Origin: Stakelama marina
GTDB lineage: Bacteria > Pseudomonadota > Alphaproteobacteria > Sphingomonadales > Sphingomonadaceae
Direction: 5' to 3'
Assembly (NCBI RefSeq): GCF_018122655.1
Contig: NZ_JAGRQC010000001.1
Location: 1,116,001 to 1,180,000 of the forward strand
DNA length: 64,000 nt
Position numbers and translations under genes: made by a program. The notes under the pieces were generated by a model. The model did not search any database and had not been told where the DNA came from. It was given only the letters and a program-made list of their open reading frames with translations. This document shows positions 54,661 through 64,000 of the stretch, piece after piece; positions within the stretch are counted from its first letter, which is position 1, and each line of letters opens with the position of its first letter.

Positions 54661-54729
54661 TCCTACGCTTTCAAATCTAAAAAGAATTTCGGATCACGGC
54701 GTCCAGCATCCACGCAGCGCGGCGAATAC

Positions 54730-54814
54730 TGGTGCGGGCGAAGGGACTCGAACCCCCACATCTTTCGATACTGGAACCTAAATCCAGCGCGTCTACCAGT
54801 TCCGCCACGCCCGC
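54730..54814 (-). tRNA. tRNA-Leu (TAG)
   Basis: An 85-base tRNA with long variable arm and encoded CCA. Acceptor GCGGGCG pairs with CGCCCGC; anticodon stem CTGGA/TCCAG with loop TTTAGGT gives TAG. It is upstream of tig on the same strand order. Confidence 0.96.
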
Positions 54815-54929
54815 TAGCGGACACCGCCGGTCGGCGGCGGTCTATACGCACGGCGGACCGCCGGGGCAAGGTGCGAAGCAACCCATGTCGCGTCGAGGCG
54901 TTTCTAACCGGGAATCACGGAGACGCTCA

Positions 54930-55202
54930 ATGGCGAACAACGCCCCCGAACCGACGCCCACGCCAAAGCCCGAACCCTTTCCGCTGCCCGGCACGAATCC
55001 GCCCGAAACGCCCAACCAGCCGGAGCCTCAGCCGACCACGCCCCCGCCCGAAACGCCGGGCGAACCGCAACCGGGGCAGCCAAGCCCGGCACCCCCCGAA
55101 GTCAACCCGCCGAGCCCCGACATCGACGTTCCCGAACCGGGGCACACGCCGATGCCGTCCCCCGCGCCCGGCCAACCCGTCGATCGAAAGGAAATGTCAT
55201 GA
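54930..55202 (+). CDS. small proline-rich protein (90 aa), function unknown
   Basis: A 90-residue low-complexity protein starting MANNAPEPTPTPKPEPFPLP and made almost entirely of Pro, Glu, Thr and Gly with no hydrophobic core, so it is probably disordered. There is no signal peptide. An upstream GGGAATCACGGAGACGC stretch could hold a ribosome binding site. The stop overlaps the next small ORF by four bases (ATGA), which favours both being real. I do not recognise a family. Confidence 0.6.
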   Translation: MANNAPEPTPTPKPEPFPLPGTNPPETPNQPEPQPTTPPPETPGEPQPGQPSPAPPEVNPPSPDIDVPEPGHTPMPSPAPGQPVDRKEMS

Positions 55203-55414
55203 CCGACCGCAACCGCGATCCGCACCCCGACAGCCCACCCGACGCCGATCACGACGAACGCAGCGATATCGAACAGATCGTCGAAAGCAGGTCCGACGCC
55301 GTCGATCGTGGCGAAGGCGGCGACGAACCCGACACGTTCACCGAACCCGGCCTGCCCGACGGCGTCGGCGGAACCGGCGGGCGGGTGAAGAACCAGGACG
55401 ACGACGCGCAGTAG
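55199..55414 (+). CDS. small acidic protein (71 aa), function unknown
   Basis: A 71-residue, strongly Asp/Gly-rich hydrophilic protein (MTDRNRDPHPDSPPDADHDE, a short helix IEQIVESRSDAVD, then a Gly-rich end). It is coupled by ATGA overlap to the proline-rich protein. No membrane segment or known motif. Probably disordered; role unknown. Confidence 0.6.
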   Translation: MTDRNRDPHPDSPPDADHDERSDIEQIVESRSDAVDRGEGGDEPDTFTEPGLPDGVGGTGGRVKNQDDDAQ

Positions 55415-55436
55415 CGGCTGGTCCCGCCACCGTCAC

Positions 55437-55453
55437 GCTGAACGCCGTTCAGC
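55437..55453. repeat. short palindrome GCTGAAC-GCC-GTTCAGC
   Basis: Perfect 7-bp stem GCTGAAC and GTTCAGC around a 3-base loop, flanked by CGTCAC and ATCC. It lies between the convergent acidic-protein and cyclophilin genes. Similar palindromes are common interspersed repeats in sphingomonad genomes; it could also act as a transcript-end hairpin. Confidence 0.5.
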
Positions 55454-55510
55454 ATCCAATTGCGCTGCGTCCGAAATGCAGAGGATCCTGACTTTCGTCG
55501 GGATGGCGGG

Positions 55511-56206
55511 TCAGCCCGCTGTCTGCGTGTCCGCCGGTGCCGCGGGCGCAGACTCGGGCGCACCCTCGACCTGAGCCGGAGCCGGCACGCGCCGCGCGGA
55601 GATGATCGTCACCGGATCGTCGGGCATCTGGCCCTTGAAAGCGCCGTTTTCCTTGGCGTTGTCGGGATCGACCGGCGTGTCGAGGATCTTGATGAGCGTG
55701 TCGCGGCCCGACACGATATGACCGAACGCCGCATAGCCGAGATTGTCGCCCGGCTTCGACGGATCAGCATCGAACGAGGCGCGGTTATCGCCGACGACGA
55801 TCGTGAACTCACCGCGCGCACTGCCCGGCTTCAACCGCGCGATCGAGATCGTGCCGTCGGTATGGTGCAGCCCGGTTTCGGTCGTCGGCTCGTGCTTGAT
55901 CGGCGGAAAGCTGAGCTTGGGATTGCCGTCCATGCCGAACTGAACGAAGCCGAATTCCTTGTCGACCTTCACGATGCGATAGAATTCGCGCCCGTCGAGC
56001 CGCTTGGTATCGACATAGTGGAGGAAATTCTTCGCGGTGATCGGCGCCTTTTCGGTCTCGATCGCCAGCGTCATCGGCCCCGCGCTCGTATCGAGCTTCA
56101 CGAACACCTGCCCGTCGGCGTCGGGCGCAGGCTTGTCCTGCGCGAGCGCCGGCAGTGCGATCAGCCCGGCAAGCAACAGCAAAACGCCACGGAGCAGATG
56201 TTTCAT
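55511..56206 (-). CDS. periplasmic peptidyl-prolyl cis-trans isomerase (cyclophilin type)
   Basis: A 231-residue cyclophilin. A signal peptide (MKHLLRGVLLLLAGLIALPALAQ) is followed by the cyclophilin domain: APITAKNFLHYVD, REFYRIVKVDKEFGFVQFG (catalytic Arg), DGTISIARLKPGSA, EFTIVVGD and FGHIVSGRD. A Pro/Ala tail ends the protein. It assists folding in the periplasm. It ends 97 bases from the convergent small acidic gene. Confidence 0.92.
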   Translation of the reverse strand: MKHLLRGVLLLLAGLIALPALAQDKPAPDADGQVFVKLDTSAGPMTLAIETEKAPITAKNFLHYVDTKRLDGREFYRIVKVDKEFGFVQFGMDGNPKLSFPPIKHEPTTETGLHHTDGTISIARLKPGSARGEFTIVVGDNRASFDADPSKPGDNLGYAAFGHIVSGRDTLIKILDTPVDPDNAKENGAFKGQMPDDPVTIISARRVPAPAQVEGAPESAPAAPADTQTAG

Positions 56207-56211
56207 CGCGC

Positions 56212-57708
56212 TTATCCCAGTGCTTTCTTCAGCAGTTCGTTGACGACCTGAGGATTGGCCTTGCCCTGCATCGCCTTCATCGTCTGACCGACGAAGAAGC
56301 CGAACAGCTTGTCCTTGCCGCCGCGATATTCGGCGACCTTGTCCTGGTTCGCCTCGAGCACTTTGGCGATCTCGGCTTCGATCGCGCCGGTATCGCTGGT
56401 CTGCTTCAGCCCCTTGTCCTCGACGATCTTGCCCGGCGCGTCCCCAGTCTCGAGCATGATTTCGAGCACCTGCTTGGCGATGCTGCCCGAAATCGTCCCG
56501 TCGGCGACGAGGCCGAGCAGTTCGGCGCCTTGTTCGGGGCTGACGGGGCTGTGCTCGATATCCTTTCCGAGCCGGTTGAGCGCGCCGAACAGTTCGGAAA
56601 TCAGCCAGTTCGACGCGGCCTTGGCGACCTCTGCCTCGCCCTTCTTCTGAATGCGAGCGCTCTCTGCGAGCAGCGCCTCGAACCAGCGCGCCGTCTCCGC
56701 CTCGGCGGTCAGCACGGCGGCGTTATAGGCCGGCAGGCCGAGATCGGTCTCGTAGCGGCGGCGCTTTGCGTCAGGCAGTTCGGGAAGCGTTGCGCGGCAT
56801 TCGTCGAGGAACGCGTCGTCGAGCACCAGCGGCAGCAGGTCGGGATCGGGGAAGTAGCGATAATCATGCGCTTCCTCCTTCGACCGCATCGACCGCGTCT
56901 CGCCCTTGTCGGGATCGAAAAGCCGCGTTTCCTGCACGATCTTGCTGCCGCTTTCGAGGACATCGACCTGGCGCATCGCCTCATGCTCGATCGCCGCCAT
57001 GACGAAGCGCACCGAGTTGACGTTCTTCGTCTCGGTCCGCGTGCCGAGTTCCTCGCCGGGCTTGCGCACCGACACGTTGACGTCGGCGCGCATCGAACCT
57101 TGGTCCATGTTGCCGTCGCAACTGCCGACATAGCGCAGGATCGAACGCAGCTTGGTGAGATACGCGCCCGCCTCCGCCGGCGAGCGCATGTCGGGGCGGC
57201 TGACGATTTCCATCAGCGCCACGCCCGAGCGGTTGAGATCGACATAGGAGCGCGTCGGATGCTGATCGTGCATCAGCTTGCCGGCATCCTGCTCGACATG
57301 GATGCGCTCGACGCCGATTTGCTTGATCTCGGCCTCGGGGTCCTTCTCGTCGAGGCTCACTTCGATCACGCCCTCGCCCACCAGCGGGTGATAGAGCTGC
57401 GAAATCTGATAGCCCTGCGGAAGGTCGGCGTAGAAATAGTTCTTCCGGTCGAAGCGCGACCATTTGTTGATGACGGCATTGAGCGCCATGCCCGTGCGCA
57501 CCGCCTGGCGGATGCACTCCCGGTTCGGCACCGGCAACATTCCCGGCATCGCCGCGTCGACAAGGCTGACCTGCGTATTCGGCTCGGCCCCGAACGCGGT
57601 CGACGCGCCCGAAAACAGCTTCGCCTTCGACGTGACCTGCGCATGGACCTCGAGGCCGATCACGACCTCCCACTCGCCCGTTGCGCCCTGGATGCGGTAA
57701 CTGCTCAT
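56212..57708 (-). CDS. gatB: aspartyl/glutamyl-tRNA amidotransferase subunit B
   Basis: A 498-residue GatB, the kinase/amidotransferase subunit that binds mischarged Glu-tRNA(Gln) or Asp-tRNA(Asn). The family start is visible ([23 protein letters not shown]), then [14 protein letters not shown] and [14 protein letters not shown], with the tail domain ending [10 protein letters not shown]. It overlaps a 54-aa ORF by four bases, which separates it from gatA. Confidence 0.96.
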   Translation of the reverse strand: MSSYRIQGATGEWEVVIGLEVHAQVTSKAKLFSGASTAFGAEPNTQVSLVDAAMPGMLPVPNRECIRQAVRTGMALNAVINKWSRFDRKNYFYADLPQGYQISQLYHPLVGEGVIEVSLDEKDPEAEIKQIGVERIHVEQDAGKLMHDQHPTRSYVDLNRSGVALMEIVSRPDMRSPAEAGAYLTKLRSILRYVGSCDGNMDQGSMRADVNVSVRKPGEELGTRTETKNVNSVRFVMAAIEHEAMRQVDVLESGSKIVQETRLFDPDKGETRSMRSKEEAHDYRYFPDPDLLPLVLDDAFLDECRATLPELPDAKRRRYETDLGLPAYNAAVLTAEAETARWFEALLAESARIQKKGEAEVAKAASNWLISELFGALNRLGKDIEHSPVSPEQGAELLGLVADGTISGSIAKQVLEIMLETGDAPGKIVEDKGLKQTSDTGAIEAEIAKVLEANQDKVAEYRGGKDKLFGFFVGQTMKAMQGKANPQVVNELLKKALG

Positions 57709-57869
57709 CGATTCTTCCGTTTGTTCTCACGCGCAGTTGCGCGCCTCTTCAGAATTTTCTGTCGCTCCCGTGAAACCGGGCCTCGACGCGCCTTACCGAA
57801 CTTATGCCGGATGCCGTCGGCCAGCCCTTCACCAACGAATTGGACAAAGAGATCGCCGAGCCAATTCAC
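57705..57869 (-). CDS. small basic protein (54 aa) between gatA and gatB
   Basis: A 54-residue ORF that begins with GTG in a GTGA overlap with the gatA stop and ends in an ATGA overlap with gatB. It starts [20 protein letters not shown], an amphipathic helix, then a strongly basic segment (Arg/Lys-rich, ending ENKRKNR). Tight coupling on both sides makes it likely to be translated. I recognise no family; an RNA- or tRNA-binding or amidotransferase-associated role is a guess from the context. Confidence 0.6.
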   Translation of the reverse strand: MNWLGDLFVQFVGEGLADGIRHKFGKARRGPVSRERQKILKRRATARENKRKNR

Positions 57870-59350
57870 CACCAGGCCTCCGGTCGCGCCCTGAACCCGG
57901 CGCGTTCTTCCAGCGCCAGTCCGGCGTTGAGCACGCCCTGCTCGTCCATCGCCTTGCCAATGACCTGAAGCCCCAGCGGCAGACCCTGTTTGTCGAGTCC
58001 GCCCGGCACGCTCATCGCCGGCAGGCCGGCGAGCGAGCTCGGCACGGTGAAGACGTCGTTCAGGTACATCGCGATCGGATCGTCCGACTTTTCGCCCAGG
58101 CCAAAGGCGGCGCTCGGCGCGGTCGGGGTCAGCAACAGGTCGCAATCCTGCCAGGCCATGTCGAAATCGCGCGCGATCAGCGTGCGGACCTTCTGCGCCT
58201 GCGTGTAATAGGCGTCGTAAAAGCCCGCCGACAGCACATAGGTGCCGATGATGACGCGGCGCTTCACCTCGTCGCCAAAGCCGTGATCGCGCGTCGCGGC
58301 GTACATTTCCTGCAGGTTCGCACCGTCGGGCAGGTCGCGCTGACCGTAGCGCACGCCGTCATAGCGCGCGAGGTTGGACGACGCCTCGGCGGGCGCGATG
58401 ATGTAATAGGCCGGCAGCGCGTATTTGGTGTGCGGCAGCGACACCTCGAGCACCTCGGCGCCCGCATCCTTCACCCAGTCGATACCCTGCTGCCACAGCG
58501 CCTCGATCTCGGCGGGCATGCCGTCCATCCGATATTCCTTGGGAACACCGATGCGCTTGCCCTTGAGGTCGCTCGACAGTCCGGCTTCCCAATTCGGCAC
58601 CGGCGCATCGAGCGAGGTCGCGTCCTTGGGATCGAAGCCCGCCATCTGTTCGAGCAGGATCGCGCAATCGGTTACGTCGCGTGCCATCGCGCCTGCCTGA
58701 TCGAGCGAGCTGGCAAAGGCGATCACGCCCCAGCGCGAGCAGCGGCCATAGGTCGGCTTGATCCCCGAAATGCCGGTGAACGAGGCCGGCTGGCGGATCG
58801 AACCGCCGGTATCGGTCCCCGTCGCCGCCGGGCACAGCCGCGCCGCGACCGCGGCAGACGATCCGCCCGACGATCCGCCCGGCGTCAGCACGGCATTGCC
58901 GCCGTCGCTGCGCCGCCAGGGCGACTTCACATTGCCGAACGCGCTCGTCTCGTTCGACGAGCCCATCGCGAACTGATCCATGTTGAGCTTGCCGAGCATG
59001 CCGGCGCCCGCGTCCCACAACCGCTGCGACACGCTCGATTCATAAGGCGGCTTGAACCCTTCGAGGATGTGGCTGCCCGCGGTCGCCTCTACGCCCTTGG
59101 TGCAGAAGAGGTCCTTGATGCCCAGCGGCACGCCGGCGAGCGGGGCTAGCGTATCGCCCTTCGCCCTGGCATCGTCGGCCGCCTTGGCAGCGGCGAGTGC
59201 ATGGTCGGGGGTTTCGACGAGAAAGGCGTTCAGCTCCTTCGCCCTCGAAACCTGGTCGGTATAGGCGTCGGCGACTTCGCGAGCCGAAAATTCGCCCCCG
59301 CGAATGCCGTCGCGCAGCGCGCGGACGCCGAGATCGGTCAATTCGGTCAC
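57866..59350 (-). CDS. gatA: aspartyl/glutamyl-tRNA amidotransferase subunit A
   Basis: A 494-residue amidase that releases ammonia from glutamine for tRNA transamidation. The Ser-cisSer-Lys triad is recognisable: catalytic Lys in [12 protein letters not shown], and the serines in the amidase signature [14 protein letters not shown]. Length normal. The start is GTG at 59350 ([15 protein letters not shown]), overlapping the gatC stop by one base. The operon order is gatC-gatA-orf54-gatB. Confidence 0.96.
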   Translation of the reverse strand: MTELTDLGVRALRDGIRGGEFSAREVADAYTDQVSRAKELNAFLVETPDHALAAAKAADDARAKGDTLAPLAGVPLGIKDLFCTKGVEATAGSHILEGFKPPYESSVSQRLWDAGAGMLGKLNMDQFAMGSSNETSAFGNVKSPWRRSDGGNAVLTPGGSSGGSSAAVAARLCPAATGTDTGGSIRQPASFTGISGIKPTYGRCSRWGVIAFASSLDQAGAMARDVTDCAILLEQMAGFDPKDATSLDAPVPNWEAGLSSDLKGKRIGVPKEYRMDGMPAEIEALWQQGIDWVKDAGAEVLEVSLPHTKYALPAYYIIAPAEASSNLARYDGVRYGQRDLPDGANLQEMYAATRDHGFGDEVKRRVIIGTYVLSAGFYDAYYTQAQKVRTLIARDFDMAWQDCDLLLTPTAPSAAFGLGEKSDDPIAMYLNDVFTVPSSLAGLPAMSVPGGLDKQGLPLGLQVIGKAMDEQGVLNAGLALEERAGFRARPEAWW

Positions 59351-59637
59351 TATTCGATCACCTTCGGAACGGCGAAAAAGCCGTGTTCGGCCTGGGGCGC
59401 ATTGGCGAGCACGTCGTCGCGGCAATCGCCGTCGGTCACGACATCCTCGCGCAGGCGCAGCGTATTGGGGATGACGGCGGTGGTCGGCTCGACATTGGCG
59501 GTATCGACCTCGCCGAGTTGCTCCACCCAGCCGATGATGTTGTCGAGCTCGGGCGCGAGGCGCTCAAGCTCTTCCTCGGTCAGCGCGATCCGGGCGAGAT
59601 TCGCCACGCGCGCAACGGTTTCCTTGGTCACGGACAT
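59350..59637 (-). CDS. gatC: aspartyl/glutamyl-tRNA amidotransferase subunit C
   Basis: A 95-residue GatC, which holds GatA and GatB together. The family pattern is clear: [21 protein letters not shown], then [12 protein letters not shown] and [11 protein letters not shown]. The ATG at 59637 (MSVTKET) is chosen because the open frame upstream to 59799 is unrelated and overlaps the divergent promoter. It is the first gene of the gatCAB operon. Confidence 0.95.
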   Translation of the reverse strand: MSVTKETVARVANLARIALTEEELERLAPELDNIIGWVEQLGEVDTANVEPTTAVIPNTLRLREDVVTDGDCRDDVLANAPQAEHGFFAVPKVIE

Positions 59638-59776
59638 GGCCGAAGCGGCTAGCACCGTGCGCGCGGGTTGCGCAACGGCAAAGCGCGTGCGCGCGACACT
59701 CGCCGAACTTGCAACTTCGGCAACCATGCCGCACGGGATCGAAATTGCGCGCTCATGCGTTATGTTGCACTGCACA

Positions 59777-60904
59777 ATGGAGCCGGTTTTGGCCCGCAAA
59801 TTCCTTTATCTGGTCGCGATACTCATCATGCTCGCTCTCGCCGCTGCCTTTGCCTATCGTTATTTCGGCGCCGAAATCCTTCGGCAGACGATGGTGCCGC
59901 GCGTCGGGTTCAAGGCGCAGGCAAAGACCGGCACGGGCGCTTATGCCAGCGCGGGGATGTGGGTCGCCCGCCCCGACAAGCCGGGCAATCCCGCGCTGTG
60001 GACGCCACCCGGATACAAGCCTGCGGCCGACCCCGAAGCGGCGTTATTCTTCATCCATCCGACCACGTTCCTGCGCGGTTCGGCATGGAACGCGCCGCTC
60101 GACGACAAGGAAGCCAATGCGCGAACCGACCTTTTCCTGCGCGGACAGGCGAGCGCCTTCAACGCGGTTGGTGCGATCTGGGCACCGCGATACCGCCAGG
60201 CGACGTTCGGAGCGTTCCTGACCGACGAAAAGGCGGCCGGACAGGCGCTCGACCTCGCTTATGGCGACGTCGAATCGGCCTTTGACGAATTTCTGAAGGA
60301 AGTCGGCCCCGACCGTCCGATCATCCTGGCGGGACACAGCCAGGGCGCGCTCCACCTCGCCCGCCTGTTGAAAGACAGGGTCGCCGGCAAGCCGCTCGCA
60401 AAGCGCATCGTTGCCGCCTATGTCGTCGGCTGGCCGGTATCGAAGACCGCCGACCTGCCCGAAATGGGCCTGCCGGAATGCGAAACCGCCGATCAGTCCG
60501 GCTGCATTCTGTCGTGGCAGACCTTCGCCGAGCCCGCCGATCCGTCGCTGATCTTCGACACATTCGACAAAAGCGACGGCTTCACCGGGGCACCGCGCAA
60601 GGGGACCGAGCTTATCTGCACCAACCCGCTTACGGGAAATGCCGGCGACAGCGCACCGGCAAGCTCCAATCTCGGCTCGCTCTATCCATCGTCAGACCTG
60701 CGCAGCGCCGACATCATGGCGGGCAAGGTTCCGGCGCATTGCGGCGGTCGCGGCATCCTGCTGATCGGCACACCGCCCGAGGTCGGGCAATATGTCCTGC
60801 CCGGCAACAACTACCACGTCTTCGACTATTCGCTATTCTGGGCAAATATCCGAGCCGATGCCGCGCGGCGGCTGAAGGCGTTCGACGCCGGGGCGGCGAA
60901 ATAG
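59777..60904 (+). CDS. DUF3089 domain-containing protein (alpha/beta-hydrolase-like)
   Basis: A 375-residue protein with an N-terminal membrane anchor ([18 protein letters not shown]) and a DUF3089 domain. It contains [11 protein letters not shown] near residue 95, the nucleophile elbow [10 protein letters not shown] near residue 185, and a late His in GNNYHVFDY, so an active Ser hydrolase is plausible. Function is unknown; DUF3089 proteins are thought to be esterase- or lipase-like. The ATG at 59777 lies 139 bases from the divergent gatC start. The longer open frame from 59201 runs over gatC/gatA antisense and is rejected. Confidence 0.87.
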   Translation: MEPVLARKFLYLVAILIMLALAAAFAYRYFGAEILRQTMVPRVGFKAQAKTGTGAYASAGMWVARPDKPGNPALWTPPGYKPAADPEAALFFIHPTTFLRGSAWNAPLDDKEANARTDLFLRGQASAFNAVGAIWAPRYRQATFGAFLTDEKAAGQALDLAYGDVESAFDEFLKEVGPDRPIILAGHSQGALHLARLLKDRVAGKPLAKRIVAAYVVGWPVSKTADLPEMGLPECETADQSGCILSWQTFAEPADPSLIFDTFDKSDGFTGAPRKGTELICTNPLTGNAGDSAPASSNLGSLYPSSDLRSADIMAGKVPAHCGGRGILLIGTPPEVGQYVLPGNNYHVFDYSLFWANIRADAARRLKAFDAGAAK

Positions 60905-61006
60905 GAACGGTCCGTCGCGGAAGTGCCACGGCCCGGCAGCACTTCGGTTGATCCAGGGGCTGGCGAAGCAGACCCGCGCGGCATTCACCCGAAACCGGAG
61001 ATTTCC

Positions 61007-61366
61007 ATGAAAACACCGATCAAATCGGCGCTCGTCGCTGCCGCCTGCACGCTCGGCGCCTCGGCCGCCATTGCCCAGCCGGCCCCGCAGGCGCAGCAGC
61101 AGGCGATGCCGCAGGTCCAGGCGGCGACGAATGTCAGCGATGCCGAAGTCAACACGTTCGCATCGACCGTCGTGAAGCTCAACAAGATCCAGGCCGATTC
61201 GAACATCGCCAAGGCCGACAAGCGCAAGCAGATGATCGCCACGCTCCAGGCGAGCGGACTGAAGCCGCAGCGTTTCAACGGCATCGCCAAGGCCGCGCAG
61301 ACCAACGACAAGGTTCGCGCCCGCGTAAAGGCGGCGATGATGGCGAAGGAAGCCGGCGCCAAGTAA
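61007..61366 (+). CDS. secreted DUF4168-like protein (119 aa)
   Basis: A 119-residue exported protein. The signal peptide MKTPIKSALVAAACTLGASAAIAQ is cut after AQ; an Ala/Gln/Pro spacer follows, then a helical DUF4168-type domain (VSDAEVNTFASTVVKLNKIQ, then LQASGLKPQRFNGIAKAAQT). Function is not established. The ATG at 61007 follows GAAACCGGAGATTTCC, a fair ribosome binding site; the upstream frame has no similarity. Confidence 0.82.
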   Translation: MKTPIKSALVAAACTLGASAAIAQPAPQAQQQAMPQVQAATNVSDAEVNTFASTVVKLNKIQADSNIAKADKRKQMIATLQASGLKPQRFNGIAKAAQTNDKVRARVKAAMMAKEAGAK

Positions 61367-61453
61367 CGCGCTTCGGGGACGCGGGCCGCATCGTCTGGCC
61401 CGCCCCCCGCCTCTCGCATCGACAGGCTTGGCCGCGATGGCTAGAGCCGAGCG

Positions 61454-61915
61454 ATGATTACCACCGACCGAGCCGAATTCCGCACCGCGCTGCCCGCCGG
61501 AGGGCGGCTGATCGGGCTCGATGTCGGCACCAAGACGATCGGAACCGCGCTGTGCGACGCGGGCTGGAGCTTCGCCAGCCCGGCGCTGCTGATCCGACGC
61601 AAGAAATTCACCACGGACAAAGCGGCGCTGACCACGCTGATCGGCGAGCAGCAGGTAAAGGGGATGGTCATCGGCCTGCCCCTCAATCTCGACGGAACCG
61701 ATTCGCCGCGCACGCAATCGACGCGCGCCTTTGCCCGCAATTGCGAGGATATCGGGCTGCCGATCCTGCTCTGGGACGAACGCTGGTCGACCCAGGCGGT
61801 CGAACGCCAGATGATCGCGGAGGACCGCAGCCGCGCCAGCCGCGCCGAACTGGTCGACAAGCTCGCCGCCTCCTACATCCTGCAAGGCGCGATCGACGCG
61901 CTTGCCAACAGCTGA
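61454..61915 (+). CDS. ruvX: Holliday junction resolvase / pre-16S rRNA nuclease (YqgF)
   Basis: A 153-residue RNase H-fold nuclease. Metal aspartates are in [12 protein letters not shown] near residue 22 and the late [11 protein letters not shown] region; [17 protein letters not shown] is the second block. In E. coli YqgF matures the 16S rRNA 5' end; the resolvase activity is by family naming. It is followed 46 bases later by pyrB. Confidence 0.93.
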   Translation: MITTDRAEFRTALPAGGRLIGLDVGTKTIGTALCDAGWSFASPALLIRRKKFTTDKAALTTLIGEQQVKGMVIGLPLNLDGTDSPRTQSTRAFARNCEDIGLPILLWDERWSTQAVERQMIAEDRSRASRAELVDKLAASYILQGAIDALANS

Positions 61916-61961
61916 GGCGGGCCTTGCCACCCTGCCCGCTCGCCGCTACGCGGTCCCTTTA

Positions 61962-62951
61962 ATGCCAGCTTCCGATCATCGCCCCGCCGCCGTCCTCAAT
62001 GGCCGCGAAGCCTTTCCGCACCGGCACCTGACCGGCATCGCGGGATTGCAACCGCACGAGATCATGTTCCTGCTCGACGAGGCGGAACAATGGGTCGATG
62101 CCAATCGCACCCGCGCCAAGAGCGATCACCGGCTCGACGGGCTGACGCAGATCAACGCCTTTTTCGAAAATTCGACGCGGACGCTGCTGTCGTTCGAGAT
62201 CGCCGGCAAGCGGCTCGGTGCCGATGTCGTCAACATGCACGCCGCGCAGTCGAGCGTGAAGAAGGGCGAGACGCTGATCGACACGGCGATGACGCTCAAC
62301 GCGATGCGCGCCGACGTGATCGTCATCCGCCACGGCAGTTCGGGCGCGGTCCAGCTGATCGCCGACAAGGTCAACTGCCCGGTACTCAACGCGGGCGACG
62401 GGTGGCACGAACACCCGACCCAGGCCTTGCTCGACGCGCTGACCATCCGGCGGCGGCGCGGGAGCATCGCCGGGCAGCGCGTGGTGATTTGCGGAGACAT
62501 CCTGCACAGCCGCGTCGCCCGCTCCAACATCCTCGCGCTGACCGCGCTCGCCGCCGAGGTGCGGGTCGTTGCGCCCTCCACGCTGATGCCCGCCGCGGTC
62601 GAGCAGATGGCGGTGACGCCCTTTCACGATTTCGACACCGCGCTAGACGGTGCCGATGTGGTGATGATGCTGCGCCTTCAGAATGAACGCATGTCGGGCG
62701 CCTTCATCCCGTCGACGCGCGAATATCACCTGCGATACGGCCTGACGCCCGAACGACTGGAACGCGCCAAGCCCGACGCGCTGGTCATGCATCCGGGGCC
62801 GATGAACCGGGGGGTGGAGATCGTGTCGAGCGTCGCCGATCATCCCGAACGCTCCGCCGTTACCGAACAGGTCGAAATGGGAGTCGCCGTCCGCATGGCG
62901 TGCCTCGACGTGCTGACGCGCGGCGAACGCGGCGTGGAGGGCTGGGCATGA
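61962..62951 (+). CDS. pyrB: aspartate carbamoyltransferase catalytic subunit
   Basis: A 329-residue enzyme of pyrimidine synthesis joining carbamoyl phosphate and aspartate. Carbamoyl-phosphate site [15 protein letters not shown] near residue 68, [10 protein letters not shown] near residue 150 and [11 protein letters not shown] near the end are all present. The ATG at 61962 is chosen; an in-frame TTG at 61902 is less likely because it would overlap ruvX. It overlaps the next gene by four bases (ATGA), consistent with a complex of PyrB with a dihydroorotase-like partner. Confidence 0.95.
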   Translation: MPASDHRPAAVLNGREAFPHRHLTGIAGLQPHEIMFLLDEAEQWVDANRTRAKSDHRLDGLTQINAFFENSTRTLLSFEIAGKRLGADVVNMHAAQSSVKKGETLIDTAMTLNAMRADVIVIRHGSSGAVQLIADKVNCPVLNAGDGWHEHPTQALLDALTIRRRRGSIAGQRVVICGDILHSRVARSNILALTALAAEVRVVAPSTLMPAAVEQMAVTPFHDFDTALDGADVVMMLRLQNERMSGAFIPSTREYHLRYGLTPERLERAKPDALVMHPGPMNRGVEIVSSVADHPERSAVTEQVEMGVAVRMACLDVLTRGERGVEGWA

Positions 62952-64000
62952 CCGGGACGACCACCTTTACCAATGCGCGGATCGTCTGCCCGAAAGGCGG
63001 TGAGCGTGAAGGATCGCTGACGATCGCCGGCGACGTGATTTCGGGCGAGACCGGCAAGGGCGAAACCATCGATCTGGGTGGAAAGCTGCTCGCACCCGGC
63101 ATTGTCGACATGAGCGTCTTCGCCATCGACAAGGCGGCCTTTGCGTTCGGCGGCATCGTCCGGGTCGGACTGATGCCCGATCAATCGCCCGTGCTCGATG
63201 ATCCCGGCCTCGTCCAGCGCGTCGCGCAGATGGGCAAGCCCGACCTGTGGGTCCATCCGATTGCGGCAGCGACGCGCGGGCTGGAAGGCGTCGATATCGC
63301 CGAAATGGCGATCAATGCCGCGGCCGGTGCCAAGGCAGTTGCGACCGGCAGGTGCTGGATCGCCGATTCGGGCGTGATGCGCAAAGTGCTCGCCTATGCG
63401 CGCGAATGCGGGCTGACGGTCATCGCGCATGCGGAAGATGGCGGGCTGGCGAACGGCGCGGTTGCCACCGAAGGCGAAACGGCAACGCGGCTCGGCCTGC
63501 CCGCCGCGCCGGCAATCGCCGAATCGATCGCCGTCGCGCGCGACATCGCGCTGGCGGAGGACACCGGTGCACGCCTGCATTTCCGGCAGGTAACGACCGA
63601 AGCCGGATTCGACCTTGTCCGCCGCGCAAAGGCACGCGGCGTCGCCGTGACCTGCGGCATTTCGCCCACCCATTTGCTGCTGTCCGATATCGCGGTCAGT
63701 GATTTCCGGACCTTTGCCCGCCTGTCTCCGCCGCTGCGTAGCGAGAGCGACCGGCAAGCCGCACTGGCAGCGCTCGCCGACGGGACGATCGATGTGCTCA
63801 CATCGAACCATGATCCACGCGGACCGGAGGAAAAGCGCCTGCCCTTTGCCGACTCGCTTCCCGGTGCGGCGGGTGCCGAAACCTTGCTGGCGCTGGGCCT
63901 CGGGCTGGTGCGCGACGACTATGTCACGCTGGAGCGTCTGTTCGCGCTGCTCGCCCGGAATCCCGCGCGCATTCTGGGGCTCGATAGCGGGACGCTGGAG
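62948..64000 (+). CDS. dihydroorotase-like subunit lacking metal ligands (PyrC-like), runs off window
   Basis: Partial, 351 codons visible and no stop before the window end. It has a dihydroorotase-like fold: [12 protein letters not shown] where active enzymes have a DxHxH metal motif, VIAHAEDG retained, RLHFRQVTT instead of the HIxHVST histidine block, and [12 protein letters not shown] where active enzymes have an Asp in TDHAPH. The metal histidines and catalytic Asp are therefore missing, so it is probably inactive. In some bacteria such a PyrC-like protein is a structural partner of aspartate carbamoyltransferase; the ATGA overlap with pyrB fits this. A separate active pyrC is expected elsewhere. 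Confidence 0.88.
   Translation, partial: MTGTTTFTNARIVCPKGGEREGSLTIAGDVISGETGKGETIDLGGKLLAPGIVDMSVFAIDKAAFAFGGIVRVGLMPDQSPVLDDPGLVQRVAQMGKPDLWVHPIAAATRGLEGVDIAEMAINAAAGAKAVATGRCWIADSGVMRKVLAYARECGLTVIAHAEDGGLANGAVATEGETATRLGLPAAPAIAESIAVARDIALAEDTGARLHFRQVTTEAGFDLVRRAKARGVAVTCGISPTHLLLSDIAVSDFRTFARLSPPLRSESDRQAALAALADGTIDVLTSNHDPRGPEEKRLPFADSLPGAAGAETLLALGLGLVRDDYVTLERLFALLARNPARILGLDSGTLE

Noticed and set aside
1..64000. CRISPR array or prophage
   Set aside because: No regularly spaced repeats, integrase, capsid or terminase sequences were seen.

Overview
The window is a high-GC alphaproteobacterial chromosome segment that reads as a sphingomonad (Sphingomonadaceae or a close relative). This rests on a sphingomonad-style XrtA (exosortase A) exopolysaccharide cluster, gatC-gatA-gatB, clpP-clpX-lon-hup, a split System I cytochrome c maturation locus, a large TonB-dependent receptor, and pervasive 4-base ATGA/GTGA overlaps between genes. 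No phage, plasmid or CRISPR was seen. The only mobile-element trace is one decayed IS5-family transposase.

Layout. (1) 1-1530: two tandem paralogous alpha/beta hydrolases, the first cut by the window edge, followed by a pair of inverted REP-like palindromes. (2) 1672-18921: the XrtA/PEP-CTERM exopolysaccharide and protein-sorting locus. Ten tightly packed minus-strand genes run from the Wza-like exporter (start 14194) to the amidotransferase (end 1672). Upstream lie a PLP decarboxylase and an acyl-CoA ligase (minus), and a divergent ACP plus two exosortase-associated hydrolases (plus). (3) 18947-23708: trxB, and a divergent molybdenum operon of FdhF/YdeP-type oxidoreductase, mobA and fdhD. 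(4) 23689-30188: a small ORF, tRNA-Met, a 2'-5' RNA ligase-like protein with Kup, an Lrp regulator divergent from alanine dehydrogenase, and a MASE1-PAS-GGDEF diguanylate cyclase. (5) 30224-35038: ccmC-D-E-F-G-H-I on the minus strand, without ccmA or ccmB. (6) 35107-41702: a Glu/Leu-type amino-acid dehydrogenase, tRNA-His, a prolyl-hydroxylase-like oxygenase, then a surface lipoprotein and TonB receptor pair preceded by an unusually long array of Pho-box-like 11-bp repeats. (7) 41756-49084: amidohydrolase, PilZ protein, tRNA-Val, HU, Lon, M1 aminopeptidase, the IS5 remnant and an interrupted small membrane protein. (8) 49204-54814: GNAT, ClpX, ClpP, a glycosyltransferase, trigger factor with a long Lys/Ala/Pro tail, and tRNA-Leu. 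(9) 54930-64000: two small low-complexity proteins, a periplasmic cyclophilin, gatB, a 54-aa ORF, gatA and gatC, a DUF3089 protein, a DUF4168-like secreted protein, ruvX, pyrB, and a dihydroorotase-like partner that lacks metal ligands and runs off the window.

How the parts work together. The XrtA locus combines synthesis and export of a polysaccharide (Wza, Wzz, CpsD, glycosyltransferase, deacetylase, FemAB, amidotransferase) with the exosortase that processes PEP-CTERM proteins, which are not encoded here. The ligase, ACP, decarboxylase and hydrolases form a small acyl/amine chemistry module of unknown product. The most striking regulatory signal is the six-unit, 11-bp-periodic repeat at 37156-37221. 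It suggests that the lipoprotein/TonB receptor pair is a PhoB-controlled phosphate-starvation uptake system. Many start codons were moved downstream of the longest open frame on the basis of overlaps, ribosome binding sites, signal peptides or family length.
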